DNA from: Bdellovibrio sp. BCCA
GTDB taxonomy: Bacteria; Bdellovibrionota; Bdellovibrionia; Bdellovibrionales; Bdellovibrionaceae
DNA length: 64,000 nt
Direction of reading: 5' to 3'
Assembly (NCBI RefSeq): GCF_037996825.1
Contig: NZ_JBBNAC010000001.1
Span: forward strand, 3,100,001 to 3,164,000
In this document: in pieces, positions 9,133 to 17,227 of the stretch
How the letters are laid out: each line of letters opens with the position of its first letter
Numbering within the stretch: the stretch's first letter is position 1
The notes under the pieces: model-generated
The model's database searches: none
What the model was told of the DNA's origin: nothing
What the model saw: only the letters and a program-made list of their open reading frames with translations
Position numbers and translations under genes: made by a program

Positions 9133-9233
9133 GTTAGTCTCGTCAACAAGGGGGACCTTGCACTTAAACCGGAGTTCATCACTCAGTATGTCGGCTTAAG
9201 TCAATTCGGAGAAATTGCGACTACTCCCTAACT
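9133..9233 (-). promoter_or_regulatory. yybP-ykoY (manganese) riboswitch aptamer
   Basis: On the minus strand the conserved blocks occur in order: AGGGAGTAG at the 5' side, GACATACT in the middle loop and GACGAGAC at the 3' side. GTTAG and CTAAC close the P1 stem. CTTAAGCC pairs with GGTTTAAG around an inner GAGT/ACTC hairpin, and CAAGG/CCTTG forms a further hairpin. This matches the yybP-ykoY architecture known to bind Mn2+. It is placed directly ahead of a GDT1-type Mn exporter, the classical target. Confidence 0.9.
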
Positions 9234-9401
9234 TGCTCTCAGGAATAAACAGTTATAGCGAACGAGTCAATAGCCCCACTACGAAAAGCACTGCAAAAAA
9301 TAGTAAATCGGCCATTTTTTCATTGTCTTAGCGAGGTATTTTCTGTTTTATGCAGCCTCAAGAGTCCCCCATCAAAAATTGTTTATCCTGGAGAGTCGCG
9401 A

Positions 9402-10226
9402 ATGTTCCGAGTTTCAGTGTGTACGCTTGTTTTGAGCCTTGGTCTTCTTGTTGGCAGTTTCGCTCACGCTGCCGCTATTTCTGACGACGATATTCATAAA
9501 AATGACTTCAAATGGTTCCAATTCAATTTGATGAGAAGTATCGACAACAAAATTCCGTTCGGAAACCAACAAGACACTTATTTCGAAATGGAATTCGGTG
9601 GACGTTCTGGAGTTTTGGATCTTTACGGTTACTTGGATGTCTTTGACGTTTTTGATTCTCAATCAGACAGCGACCGTCATGCGGGAGACAATTTCTTTTT
9701 TAAACTCGCTCCCCGTTTTTCATTGGACTACATGACTGGACATGATTTGTCTTTAGGACCTGTTCAGGAATGGTATCTTGCAACCCTTTTCAATGTGGGC
9801 GACAGAGCCCTTTTTGAACAGTACGTGGGTATCGGAACGGATATTCAGGTTCCATGGTTTGGCAAAGTTGGAGCTAATTTAATGGCTCGCTATGTTCGTG
9901 AGAATTTCGATGCTGCCAACGAAAGAGAATGGGATGGTTACATCCTTTCGACAAATTGGTTCACACCTTTTTATCATTTCGAAAACAGTTTTATCTCTTA
10001 TCAAGGCTATCTTGATTACAAGTTCGGTGCGAACAGACTCTCGGACTCTAAGAATTACTCTGACACATCGTTGGAGTGGTTTAACGGACTTTACTGGCAC
10101 TCCAAGCGCTATGCTGCCGGTTACGGTTTAAAACTTTATAAAGACATGGCCCTTCTTAAAGACGGCGGTTTCGCAGGCGAGACTTCCGGTGTGGGCCACT
10201 ACTTTTCATTAACGTACAAATTCTAG
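9402..10226 (+). CDS. Tsx-like outer-membrane nucleoside channel
   Basis: A 274-residue protein with signal peptide (ending SFAHAAA) and alternating aromatic beta-strands ending in a terminal phenylalanine (YFSLTYKF), typical of outer-membrane barrels. Features such as NDFKWFQFNLMRS, YFEMEFGGRSG, LYGYLDVFDV and the aromatic barrel strands match the nucleoside-specific channel Tsx family. It would admit nucleosides across the outer membrane. GGAG lies 8-9 bases upstream of the ATG. The gene is followed after 10 bases by a HAD-type phosphatase, suggesting an operon for nucleotide or nucleoside scavenging, consistent with feeding on prey nucleic acids. Confidence 0.82.
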   Translation: MFRVSVCTLVLSLGLLVGSFAHAAAISDDDIHKNDFKWFQFNLMRSIDNKIPFGNQQDTYFEMEFGGRSGVLDLYGYLDVFDVFDSQSDSDRHAGDNFFFKLAPRFSLDYMTGHDLSLGPVQEWYLATLFNVGDRALFEQYVGIGTDIQVPWFGKVGANLMARYVRENFDAANEREWDGYILSTNWFTPFYHFENSFISYQGYLDYKFGANRLSDSKNYSDTSLEWFNGLYWHSKRYAAGYGLKLYKDMALLKDGGFAGETSGVGHYFSLTYKF

Positions 10227-10236
10227 AGGAGGATTT

Positions 10237-11121
10237 ATGAAGTCAGCTTGGGTATTTCTTCTCAGTTTCGCGTTCCTGCTGCACTCTGAAGCGTCAGAAA
10301 AAGTGCAAATCAAAAGCATGCAAGAAGTCGTGCAAAAAGTGGAAGAGCTGAAAAAGCAATACACAGCTCAAGAGATTCTCGTTGTTTTTGATATCGACAA
10401 CACACTTCTGACGACAGAAACAGATCTAGGTGGCGACGCTTGGTTTTCTTGGCAGGAAGAGAAACTCAAAAACAATGACACTCAAGATTTGGTCGCGAAA
10501 GATTTCGATGGCCTTTTGCGTGTGCAAAGCTACTTGTACGCTTTAAGCCAAATGCGCGCACCTGAAACGATGTCACCAAATATGGTGCGCCTGTTTCAGC
10601 AACAAGGTCATCCGGTGTTCTTGCTGACGTCTCGCGGGCCTGAATACCAAAATTTCACGCAAAGAGAATTAGCGCGTGCGGGATACGATCCTTCGTTAAC
10701 TTCACCAGGTCCTGTCGGTGGCTACGTCAGCCGCTTTCTGCCGATTCAAACGGATAAGCCAGCAGAGTCTTGCTTAACTGCGGAAGAACTGACGACGTGG
10801 GGAATTAAAGATTCCAAACCTTCCGTTTATGAAGATGGTGTTTTCTATACGGCAGGACAACACAAAGGTGCGATGCTTCGCTCGATTCTTTGCAAAACTA
10901 AAAAATACTATCCGGTGATTGTATTCGTCGACGATACGGAAAAACACGTCGACCGTGTTTTGAAATCTTACGAGGCTTATAACGTGAACGTGATCTCTAT
11001 GCGCTATGGAGCGATGGATTCCCAGGTTCAGAATTTTAAAAACTCAGACAAGCGCGAAGTGATTGAAAATTGGGCCAAGATGAAATCCGTCTTGGAAGAT
11101 GTTTTCGGTCGTGCGTTCTAA
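10237..11121 (+). CDS. Secreted HAD-superfamily phosphatase-like protein (DUF2608 type)
   Basis: A 294-residue protein with signal peptide (MKSAWVFLLSFAFLLHSEAS). HAD motif I is FDIDNTLLTTE (nucleophile D in DxDNT), motif II is LLTSRGP, and a late acidic motif FVDDTEKHVD supplies the Mg2+-binding aspartates. This order fits the DUF2608 family of periplasmic HAD proteins. Acid phosphatase or nucleotidase activity in the periplasm is likely from the fold; the substrate is inferred from the Tsx-like gene 10 bases upstream. The start has GGAGG six bases upstream. Confidence 0.8.
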   Translation: MKSAWVFLLSFAFLLHSEASEKVQIKSMQEVVQKVEELKKQYTAQEILVVFDIDNTLLTTETDLGGDAWFSWQEEKLKNNDTQDLVAKDFDGLLRVQSYLYALSQMRAPETMSPNMVRLFQQQGHPVFLLTSRGPEYQNFTQRELARAGYDPSLTSPGPVGGYVSRFLPIQTDKPAESCLTAEELTTWGIKDSKPSVYEDGVFYTAGQHKGAMLRSILCKTKKYYPVIVFVDDTEKHVDRVLKSYEAYNVNVISMRYGAMDSQVQNFKNSDKREVIENWAKMKSVLEDVFGRAF

Positions 11122-11126
11122 ATGAA

Positions 11127-11148
11127 AAGAGCCCTTTTTAGGGCTCTT
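11127..11148. terminator. Bidirectional terminator hairpin
   Basis: AGAGCCC-TTTTTA-GGGCTCT is a perfect 7-bp stem between convergent genes. On the plus strand it ends the Tsx/HAD operon; the stop codon of the convergent minus-strand gene (11138) lies inside the loop. Confidence 0.75.
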
Positions 11149-11539
11149 CTCCTTTTTCCATCAGCCTGTTGGCGATCTTGATTTGATCTTCCAAACTCTT
11201 ACGAGCTTCCTTAGGAAGAGCGCCTAATGCCTCTTTAAATTCTTGTGGATATTCTTTTTGCATATCCGCCAGATAAGGTGCGAGTTCCTGACGGTCGTCG
11301 CTGTTTTCCATTAGTACCGCTGTTTTCACAATCACAGTCAGTTCTTGTTTGCGCACGGCCTTGTCTTTAGAAAGCTGAACTTGGCTGATCAGTTTGTTGA
11401 AATTATCATAAGCCTTTTTCTCGTCTTCTTCATAAGCCTTCGCCATTTTATCGACTTGCACGCAAACGTCGCAGGCCAAAGAAGCTTCCGCTCTTACGAA
11501 ACCCATCATAACTAAGAGGATAACAATCAATGATTTCAT
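11138..11539 (-). CDS. Small secreted helical protein of unknown family
   Basis: A 133-residue protein with signal peptide (MKSLIVILLVMMGFVRAEAS) and a CDVC pair right after the predicted cleavage site, then a charged, almost wholly alpha-helical domain. The family is not recognised. It starts one base after the stop of the upstream secreted cysteine-peptidase-like gene, so the two are co-transcribed and may act together in the periplasm. Its stop codon is embedded in the terminator hairpin shared with the convergent operon. Confidence 0.65.
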   Translation of the reverse strand: MKSLIVILLVMMGFVRAEASLACDVCVQVDKMAKAYEEDEKKAYDNFNKLISQVQLSKDKAVRKQELTVIVKTAVLMENSDDRQELAPYLADMQKEYPQEFKEALGALPKEARKSLEDQIKIANRLMEKGEEP

Positions 11540-11540
11540 A

Positions 11541-12218
11541 TTACTGGCTCCCTGATTTACTTCTAGAAGACGCTGGTCTTTGTGTTTTATAACTCACACT
11601 GCTATTGGGACACTGGCTTAGTGGAGCACTTCTAACTTTATCATAGTTAGGAACGTAACATCCCGTTAAGATTCTTCGTCCTGGCATGGAGTCGTCCATG
11701 GACATAGAACTTGAGTAAAATGAGTGAAACATACCTTCATCGCCGACGACTTCGATATGACCGTGAATGTCGCCTGGCAACTTTCTATATCCTGGAGCGC
11801 CTACACCTTTGTAAACACGAACGGCCCCTGCTTTGTTACAGCTCGACATGTCTTGGACAAATCCCATTCTCAAAAGATCTCCGCCCGCGTCTTTCGCTGA
11901 TCCCGATGAAAGGATACCGCGAACGCAAGCGAGGTCTTTCCCGAAAGCATCTGCAATGATTTGTTTGACGGCACGATAACAAAGAGAGCCTTTTTCTTTC
12001 AGGCGTCCTGCGCCTTCACTCGCACTTTGCGCAAGCTTCAACATATCTGTTGAAGGCTCTGAACTTGACGGCGTAAAAGAAGAGGTCGTGTTACCCTGAA
12101 CATAAGTGGTCTGAGGGTAATCAATCACGACAGGTTTTCTACGCGAGAACGCAAAAGTGTCGGTGGATAAAAAAGAACAAGCGATTAAGAATCCAAGTAA
12201 AATTCTAAAATGTGGCAT
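11541..12218 (-). CDS. Secreted protein with possible CHAP/NlpC-like cysteine-peptidase features
   Basis: A 225-residue protein with signal peptide (ending STDTFA), a Ser/Thr-rich linker to about residue 60, then a domain with SLCYRAVKQII (possible catalytic Cys) and GDIHGHIEVVG (possible catalytic His) in the order and spacing seen in CHAP or NlpC/P60 hydrolases. The C-terminus is Ser/Lys/Arg-rich. If the reading is right it would cleave peptidoglycan peptides in the periplasm or prey. This is a weak assignment because only the Cys and His blocks match. It forms an operon with the small helical protein downstream. Confidence 0.5.
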   Translation of the reverse strand: MPHFRILLGFLIACSFLSTDTFAFSRRKPVVIDYPQTTYVQGNTTSSFTPSSSEPSTDMLKLAQSASEGAGRLKEKGSLCYRAVKQIIADAFGKDLACVRGILSSGSAKDAGGDLLRMGFVQDMSSCNKAGAVRVYKGVGAPGYRKLPGDIHGHIEVVGDEGMFHSFYSSSMSMDDSMPGRRILTGCYVPNYDKVRSAPLSQCPNSSVSYKTQRPASSRSKSGSQ

Positions 12219-12345
12219 AAACCTATTTTAGAATGTGAGCACACAACTGTGTCCAGTGCATTTCGAAAAACTAACATTAGTCTAGTCGTGAAAGATCACT
12301 GGGTGGACTTCAGCGCGGAATTTCTTGGAATGATCTCAAAACGAG

Positions 12346-12370
12346 ACGAGGCCCTGACGAGCCTCATCTG
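12346..12370 (-). terminator. Probable terminator of the pirin gene
   Basis: On the minus strand GAGGC and GCCTC form a stem followed by GTCTCGTTTTG, just below the pirin stop codon. The T-tract is short, so the call is moderate. Confidence 0.45.
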
Positions 12371-12371
12371 T

Positions 12372-13073
12372 TTACTTCAAATCAAAAAGAAGGAATTCAG
12401 TTTCTTTGTTGGCTTTGAATCTTAGCAACTCTTCATCCTGAATTGCCATTCCATCGCCTGAGGACATCACTTTTCCATTCACCTCAAGTTCGCCCTCTGC
12501 CAACTGAACCCAGGCTCCACGGCCTTTGCGCAGTTTAAATTCTTTTTCCACACCTGGCTCAAGCACAGAAGCATAAAGATCCGTATCTTGATTGATCTTT
12601 TGACTGTCATCACGCCCGTCTTTTGAGACAAGAAGTTTCAATTGATTCAATTTTTGCTCACGGGTGAAAGATTGTTGCGTGTATCCAGGTTTTGCACCAC
12701 TCACGTCAGGCATGATCCAAATCTGGAATAATTGCAGGTCTTCATCCGGCGAAGGGTTGTATTCGCTATGACTGATGCCCGTGCCCGCGTGCATAGTTTG
12801 AACTTCGCCCGCCGTGATTTCACCTACATTACCAAGGCTGTCTTTGTGCGCGACTTTGCCTTTTAAAACATAAGTGATGATTTCCATATCACGGTGAGGA
12901 TGCGCCGGAAAGCCTGCTCCTTTAGCGATCCAGTCTTGATTGATCACACGTAAATCGCGAAATCCCATGAATTGAGGATCATAGTAATCGCTGAACGAAA
13001 ATGTGTGGCGTGATTTCAACCAACCACCAAACTCGGCATAACCTCTTTCGTCTGATTTACGTAGATACATCAT
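12372..13073 (-). CDS. Pirin family protein (YhhW-like)
   Basis: A 233-residue bicupin. The N-terminal cupin has the metal-site block FPAHPHRDMEIITYVLKG and later MHAGTGISHSEYN, matching pirin/YhhW proteins, some of which have quercetin 2,3-dioxygenase activity. The C-terminal cupin (AWVQLAEGELEVNG) lacks an obvious metal site, as usual. The ATG-ATG start at 13073 follows AAGGAAGAG. It is the second gene after a DoxX-like membrane protein, and a LysR regulator is transcribed divergently. Such pirin-DoxX pairs are usually linked to redox or electrophile stress; the substrate here is unknown. Confidence 0.9.
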   Translation of the reverse strand: MMYLRKSDERGYAEFGGWLKSRHTFSFSDYYDPQFMGFRDLRVINQDWIAKGAGFPAHPHRDMEIITYVLKGKVAHKDSLGNVGEITAGEVQTMHAGTGISHSEYNPSPDEDLQLFQIWIMPDVSGAKPGYTQQSFTREQKLNQLKLLVSKDGRDDSQKINQDTDLYASVLEPGVEKEFKLRKGRGAWVQLAEGELEVNGKVMSSGDGMAIQDEELLRFKANKETEFLLFDLK

Positions 13074-13084
13074 AAACTCTTCCT

Positions 13085-13462
13085 TTAACCTCGTTTTAAC
13101 AAAGGCTTGTAACTATCAAAGTAAGCAATTCCTAAGAATACATTGAGCACTAAAATTAAAATTGCAAGCCCTACGCCCGCCGGGTCAAGAACACCGTGAT
13201 AAAGCATGATGTTCAAGGTGATCGGCGCAATTATCACCAGTGCAAGAGGCACAGCGATGTTAAGCAGCAACAAGATTCCGACTGCAATCTCTGTCACCTT
13301 CATGAAAGGAAAAAAATACGGATTGGCCATCAAGCCCGAAAGGAACTTAAGCCCGGCTTCTGGTGGCGGAGGCTGCGGAAGAAAGTGGAAAAAGAAATTC
13401 AGCCCGAAGACCACCCATAAAAGACCGAAGATCAAACGTGCTGCTAGTTTTGCTTTGTTCAT
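13085..13462 (-). CDS. DoxX-like membrane protein
   Basis: A 125-residue protein with four predicted transmembrane helices and the short N-terminal KAKLAARLIFGLLWVVFGLN typical of the DoxX/DoxD-like superfamily. Its catalytic role is not established. AAGGAG lies at good spacing upstream of the ATG. It is the first gene of the operon with pirin, 11 bases apart, and shares its promoter region with the divergent LysR gene. Confidence 0.8.
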   Translation of the reverse strand: MNKAKLAARLIFGLLWVVFGLNFFFHFLPQPPPPEAGLKFLSGLMANPYFFPFMKVTEIAVGILLLLNIAVPLALVIIAPITLNIMLYHGVLDPAGVGLAILILVLNVFLGIAYFDSYKPLLKRG

Positions 13463-13516
13463 TGGAAAACTCCTTATTTGTTATTCCTTATGCCCCTTAG
13501 TATATAAAACTAGACG

Positions 13517-13564
13517 ATCTAAAAAAATTATAATTTTTCTATTAACATGATCTAATTTTTAGAT
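13517..13564. promoter_or_regulatory. LysR-type operator region
   Basis: A perfect inverted repeat ATCTAA-TTT-TTAGAT occupies 13550-13564 and contains the LysR-type T-N11-A pattern. A second half-site ATCTAAAAA lies at 13517-13525, 39 bases away, as in paired recognition and activation sites. It sits between lysR and the divergent DoxX-pirin operon and so probably serves both. Confidence 0.7.
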
Positions 13565-13577
13565 ATACTGTGAGGGT

Positions 13578-14453
13578 ATGACGTTAGATCAACTGCAAGT
13601 TCTGCAAACCATCGTGACCACCGGAAGCTTTCGAGCGGCTTCCCAGGAACTGCACCGCGCGCAAAGTGCTGTGAGTTATTCCATTCGTTCGTTGGAAAAC
13701 GAATTGGGATTTAAAATTTTCAATCGCGATCAGTACCGTCCGCAGCTCACCCCGCAGGGCCGTTCTTTTTTAAAGAAGGCGGATGATTTGATTTTTCAAT
13801 TCAATGAATTGGAAGAGACTGCTGAGTTTTTAAAAAGAGGACATGAACCGATTCTCCGTTTGGCCGTCAGCGCTCTGTGGCCCCTCCCGTCTTTGGTCAG
13901 CGCGCTGAAGGAATTCACCGCCCGGTTTCCCCAGACGGAGATCAAAATCATTCATGATATTCTTAGCAACGACGAACAACTTTTGGAGGATCGCGCGGAT
14001 TTAGCTCTGGGACATATCTACAACGATTCAAGTCTTTTGATCACAGAACCTCTGTTTGAAGTTTCTATGATCGCCTCTTGTGCCGCGACTCACCCCTTGG
14101 CTAAACCGCGAGGCAAAGCGACAGATGAAATGTTGGGGAAATATCCGCAGATCATCATGTCGACAACACTGCAAAGTTCAAAGCGCTCTGGCGGGATTGT
14201 GAATATGGATAACGTGATCAGCGTTCAGGATTACGCGACGAAAAAAGCGTTTCTCGTCGGTGGATTGGGCTGGGGATTGATGCCAGAGCACGTGATTCAC
14301 GAGGAAATCAAGGATAAAACTCTTGTGACGTTGCCGCAAAAGCAACATCGCTCCAAGGTTCACATTGCGCGTCACTCTCAGAGGGAGTTGGGCCCGTGCG
14401 GTAAATTCATCTGGGACTACTTTTCAAATAGACAAAAAAAGAAGCTCAAATAA
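13578..14453 (+). CDS. LysR family transcriptional regulator
   Basis: A 291-residue regulator with an N-terminal winged helix (MTLDQLQVLQTIVTTGSFRA, then SQELHRAQSAVSYSIRSLE) and a periplasmic-binding-protein-like effector domain (from about residue 92, LRLAVSALWPLP). It most likely controls the divergent DoxX-pirin operon and itself through the T-N11-A palindrome in the 115-base intergenic region. The effector is unknown. GAGGG precedes the ATG. Confidence 0.9.
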   Translation: MTLDQLQVLQTIVTTGSFRAASQELHRAQSAVSYSIRSLENELGFKIFNRDQYRPQLTPQGRSFLKKADDLIFQFNELEETAEFLKRGHEPILRLAVSALWPLPSLVSALKEFTARFPQTEIKIIHDILSNDEQLLEDRADLALGHIYNDSSLLITEPLFEVSMIASCAATHPLAKPRGKATDEMLGKYPQIIMSTTLQSSKRSGGIVNMDNVISVQDYATKKAFLVGGLGWGLMPEHVIHEEIKDKTLVTLPQKQHRSKVHIARHSQRELGPCGKFIWDYFSNRQKKKLK

Positions 14454-14489
14454 AATAACATTCATCTTACGTACCTCCCGAGGTGATCC

Positions 14490-15284
14490 ATGAAGCAATA
14501 CCATGATTTATTGAAAGCAGTTCTTGAGAACGGCGTGAAAAAAGAAGACCGCACTGGCACTGGCACGATTTCGATGTTTGGTTATCAGATGCGCTACAAC
14601 CTTCAAGAAGGTTTTCCTCTTTTAACGACTAAAAAATTGCATACACGCTCGATCTTTCATGAGCTTTTGTGGTTCTTAAAAGGCGATACCAACGTTAAAT
14701 ATCTTCACGACAACAAAGTGACGATTTGGGATGAGTGGGCTGACGAGAACGGCGACTTGGGTCCCGTTTACGGAAAACAATGGCGCTCTTGGGAAACAGC
14801 TGACGGTCGCACGATTGACCAAATCTCAAACGTGGTCGAACAGATTAAGAAAAATCCCAACTCTCGTCGTTTGTTGGTGGTGGCTTTCAATCCTGGAGAC
14901 GTGGATAAAATGGCTTTGCCTCCGTGCCACGCTTTCTTTCAATTTTATGTAGCTGATGGAAAACTTTCTTGTCAGCTGTATCAACGAAGCGCGGATATTT
15001 TCTTGGGCGTGCCGTTCAATATCGCAAGCTATGCGCTTCTTACACACATGATCGCGCAAGTTTGTGATTTGCAGGTTGGCGACTTTGTTCACACCTTGGG
15101 TGATGCGCATTTGTATTTGAACCATTTGGAGCAAGCGCAGTTGCAACTCACTCGTGACTTCCGCCCGCTTCCACAATTGAAGTTGAATCCGGATAAGAAA
15201 AATCTTTTTGATTTCACTTATGAAGATATTGAAATCGTCGGGTATGATCCGCACCCTGCAATCAAAGCTCCGGTGGCTGTATGA
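14490..15284 (+). CDS. thyA: Thymidylate synthase
   Basis: A 264-residue ThyA, the standard length of the short form. It has the N-terminal RTGTGT..MFG phosphate-binding loop, the catalytic cysteine in [12 protein letters not shown], and [19 protein letters not shown]. It makes dTMP from dUMP with methylene-tetrahydrofolate, producing dihydrofolate. The start follows GAGGTGATCC. It overlaps folA by four bases (ATGA), giving translational coupling with the enzyme that recycles its product. Confidence 0.97.
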   Translation: MKQYHDLLKAVLENGVKKEDRTGTGTISMFGYQMRYNLQEGFPLLTTKKLHTRSIFHELLWFLKGDTNVKYLHDNKVTIWDEWADENGDLGPVYGKQWRSWETADGRTIDQISNVVEQIKKNPNSRRLLVVAFNPGDVDKMALPPCHAFFQFYVADGKLSCQLYQRSADIFLGVPFNIASYALLTHMIAQVCDLQVGDFVHTLGDAHLYLNHLEQAQLQLTRDFRPLPQLKLNPDKKNLFDFTYEDIEIVGYDPHPAIKAPVAV

Positions 15285-15790
15285 TTTTAACTCATGTCGT
15301 AGCCTGCTCTAAAAATCATGTGATCGGGACCCAAGGAGGTCTTCCTTGGAATATTCCCGAGGACATGAAGTTTTTCAGAGACACCACAAAAGGCCACATC
15401 ATGATTATGGGAAGAAAGACGTTTGAATCTTTCAACGGTCGCGCTCTTCCCAACCGCTATCACATTGTGATCACGCGTGATCCAAAGTCACAAAGCTTTC
15501 CGTCGGCAGAATCAAGTCCCGTGGTCTTTGTCTCTTCCATTGATGAAGCCATCGCTCACGCCAAGCCTTTAACGGCGAAATGGGGCGACGAAGTGTTCGT
15601 GATCGGTGGTGGAGAGATCTACAAACAGATCATGGATAAGACCGACAAAATCTATCTAACCCTGATCCACAAAGAGTTTGCGGGCGATACCTATTATCCG
15701 CGGATTGACGAAAAGGTGTTCACTCTGACTGAACGTCGTGACGTGGAATCGACTGTTCCGTTTTCATTTCTCACGTACATTCGCAAGTAG
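15281..15790 (+). CDS. folA: Dihydrofolate reductase
   Basis: A 169-residue DHFR with [21 protein letters not shown] (Met20-like loop and substrate acid), [20 protein letters not shown] and [10 protein letters not shown] (NADPH site). It reduces dihydrofolate to tetrahydrofolate in the cytosol. ATGA overlap with thyA shows an operon. A long hairpin and T-tract follow the gene. Confidence 0.96.
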   Translation: MILTHVVACSKNHVIGTQGGLPWNIPEDMKFFRDTTKGHIMIMGRKTFESFNGRALPNRYHIVITRDPKSQSFPSAESSPVVFVSSIDEAIAHAKPLTAKWGDEVFVIGGGEIYKQIMDKTDKIYLTLIHKEFAGDTYYPRIDEKVFTLTERRDVESTVPFSFLTYIRK

Positions 15791-15852
15791 AGTCTAGATT
15801 TCAGTCTCATTCTGAGAAATCTACAGTTTAGACTCTACGAACGCGATTTTTT
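15787..15852 (+). terminator. Terminator after thyA-folA
   Basis: GTAGAGTCTA (15787-15796) pairs with TAGACTCTAC (15829-15838), with an inner GATTTC/GAAATC stem, followed by a run of eight or more T from about 15846. Confidence 0.65.
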
Positions 15853-15891
15853 TTCCGAGAATAGAGTCAAGACACGATCCTCGGAGTGAGT

Positions 15892-16197
15892 ATGAGCACA
15901 GCAAAGCGCTACAAAACCAAAGAAACCGCTCAGGTCGAAGTCTATGGCCACATCGGAATCCTTGTCGCCAATCTGAAAAACTTGTCTCAAACAGGTGCCT
16001 TCCTTGAAGTTTCTCAAGGCGATTACGTACCTCAAAAAGGCGATCTCTTAAACCTCACTGTCAATTTGACGTCTCTTCGCCGCACCCACAACGTGGCCGC
16101 AGAGGTTGTTTGGAGTAAGGGTTTGGGACTTGGCATTTGCTTTATCGGCAAAGATCAGGTTCTTGAAAGAATGATGGCAAAAGGGACCTCCTTCTAA
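15892..16197 (+). CDS. PilZ-domain protein with degenerate RxxxR
   Basis: A 101-residue single-domain protein. NLSQTGAFLEV matches the PilZ (D/N)xSxxG motif and LGICFIG the closing strand. The preceding arginine cluster that binds cyclic-di-GMP is not canonical: KRYKTKETAQ replaces RxxxR. It may be a non-binding PilZ or use a variant site. The ATG at 15892 has GGAG five bases upstream and is preferred to a GTG at 15886 that overlaps the SD. It lies 16 bases ahead of murB and may be co-transcribed. Confidence 0.8.
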   Translation: MSTAKRYKTKETAQVEVYGHIGILVANLKNLSQTGAFLEVSQGDYVPQKGDLLNLTVNLTSLRRTHNVAAEVVWSKGLGLGICFIGKDQVLERMMAKGTSF

Positions 16198-16213
16198 TAG
16201 AATCTGATCTGTC

Positions 16214-17227
16214 ATGCAGATTCACACAAACAAAGATCTTAGTTCATTAAACACTCTTCAACTGCGCTCTCAAGCAGAGCACTTCGCGGAACTGCATTCT
16301 GAACAAGACGTGCGTGATATTCTCAACGATTCTTCCCTGCGCAAACTTTCCTGGAATATTTTAGGCGGAGGAAGCAATCTCGTTTTACCTTCCACTGTTC
16401 GTGGACTTGTTTTAAAAGTTGCAAATCAGGGCCGCGAGTTGATCGGCGAAGACCACGAGGCTTGGTATGTGAAAGTTCAAGCCGGTGAAGTTTGGCATGA
16501 TTTTGTGCAATGGACTTTGCAACAAGGTTATTGGGGATTGGAGAATCTTTCTTTGATTCCCGGAACTGCCGGGGCCGCGCCGATTCAAAATATCGGTGCT
16601 TATGGCGTTGAGGTCAAAGACACCTTGTGGGAAGTTTCGTGCCTCGATTTACAATCTGGCGAAAACAAAGTTTTCTCTAATAAAGAATGCCACTTTGCTT
16701 ATCGCGATAGTTTCTTTAAGCAAGAAGGTGCGGGTCGTTATCTTGTGTGGAATATGACCTTCCGCTTACCTAAGAAAAATGTTTTGCATTTAGAATACGG
16801 CGACATTCGCAAAGAACTGGAACGCCAACAACTCGTTGCGGAACCACGCACGATTGCCAATGCGGTAATTCACATTCGCCAATCCAAACTTCCCGATCCT
16901 AAGGTCATTGGCAATGCCGGAAGTTTCTTTAAGAATCCCATTGTTTCAAAAGATATGCGCGACACTCTTTTACAGTCGCACACAGATCTTGTGAGCTTTC
17001 CTTATCAGAATACGCAATTTAAATTGGCAGCAGGCTGGTTGATTGATCGTGCCGGTTGGAAGGGTAAAAAACTAGGTCCCGTGGGAATGTATGAAAAACA
17101 AGCCTTGGTGCTGGTGAATCATGGTGGAGCTTCTGCGGATGACGTTTGGAAACTTGCGAATCAAGTTTCCCTCGACGTTAAAAATGCTTTTGGTGTTGAA
17201 ATCGAACCCGAACCTATTCGTTGGTAG
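16214..17227 (+). CDS. murB: UDP-N-acetylenolpyruvoylglucosamine reductase
   Basis: A 337-residue MurB of the longer type I (E. coli-like) class. FAD-binding blocks are NILGGGSNLVLP and SLIPGTAGAAPIQNIGAYG; the catalytic serine lies in GNAGSFFKNPIV, and the C-terminus ends EIEPEPIRW. It reduces UDP-GlcNAc-enolpyruvate to UDP-MurNAc in peptidoglycan precursor synthesis. It ends in a 14-base convergent overlap with the eroded TIGR02147 gene. Confidence 0.96.
   Translation: MQIHTNKDLSSLNTLQLRSQAEHFAELHSEQDVRDILNDSSLRKLSWNILGGGSNLVLPSTVRGLVLKVANQGRELIGEDHEAWYVKVQAGEVWHDFVQWTLQQGYWGLENLSLIPGTAGAAPIQNIGAYGVEVKDTLWEVSCLDLQSGENKVFSNKECHFAYRDSFFKQEGAGRYLVWNMTFRLPKKNVLHLEYGDIRKELERQQLVAEPRTIANAVIHIRQSKLPDPKVIGNAGSFFKNPIVSKDMRDTLLQSHTDLVSFPYQNTQFKLAAGWLIDRAGWKGKKLGPVGMYEKQALVLVNHGGASADDVWKLANQVSLDVKNAFGVEIEPEPIRW

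Noticed and set aside
12210-12425. 71-codon plus-strand frame between the secreted protein and pirin genes
   Set aside because: It runs across a terminator and into the end of the pirin gene and has no ribosome-binding site or family features.
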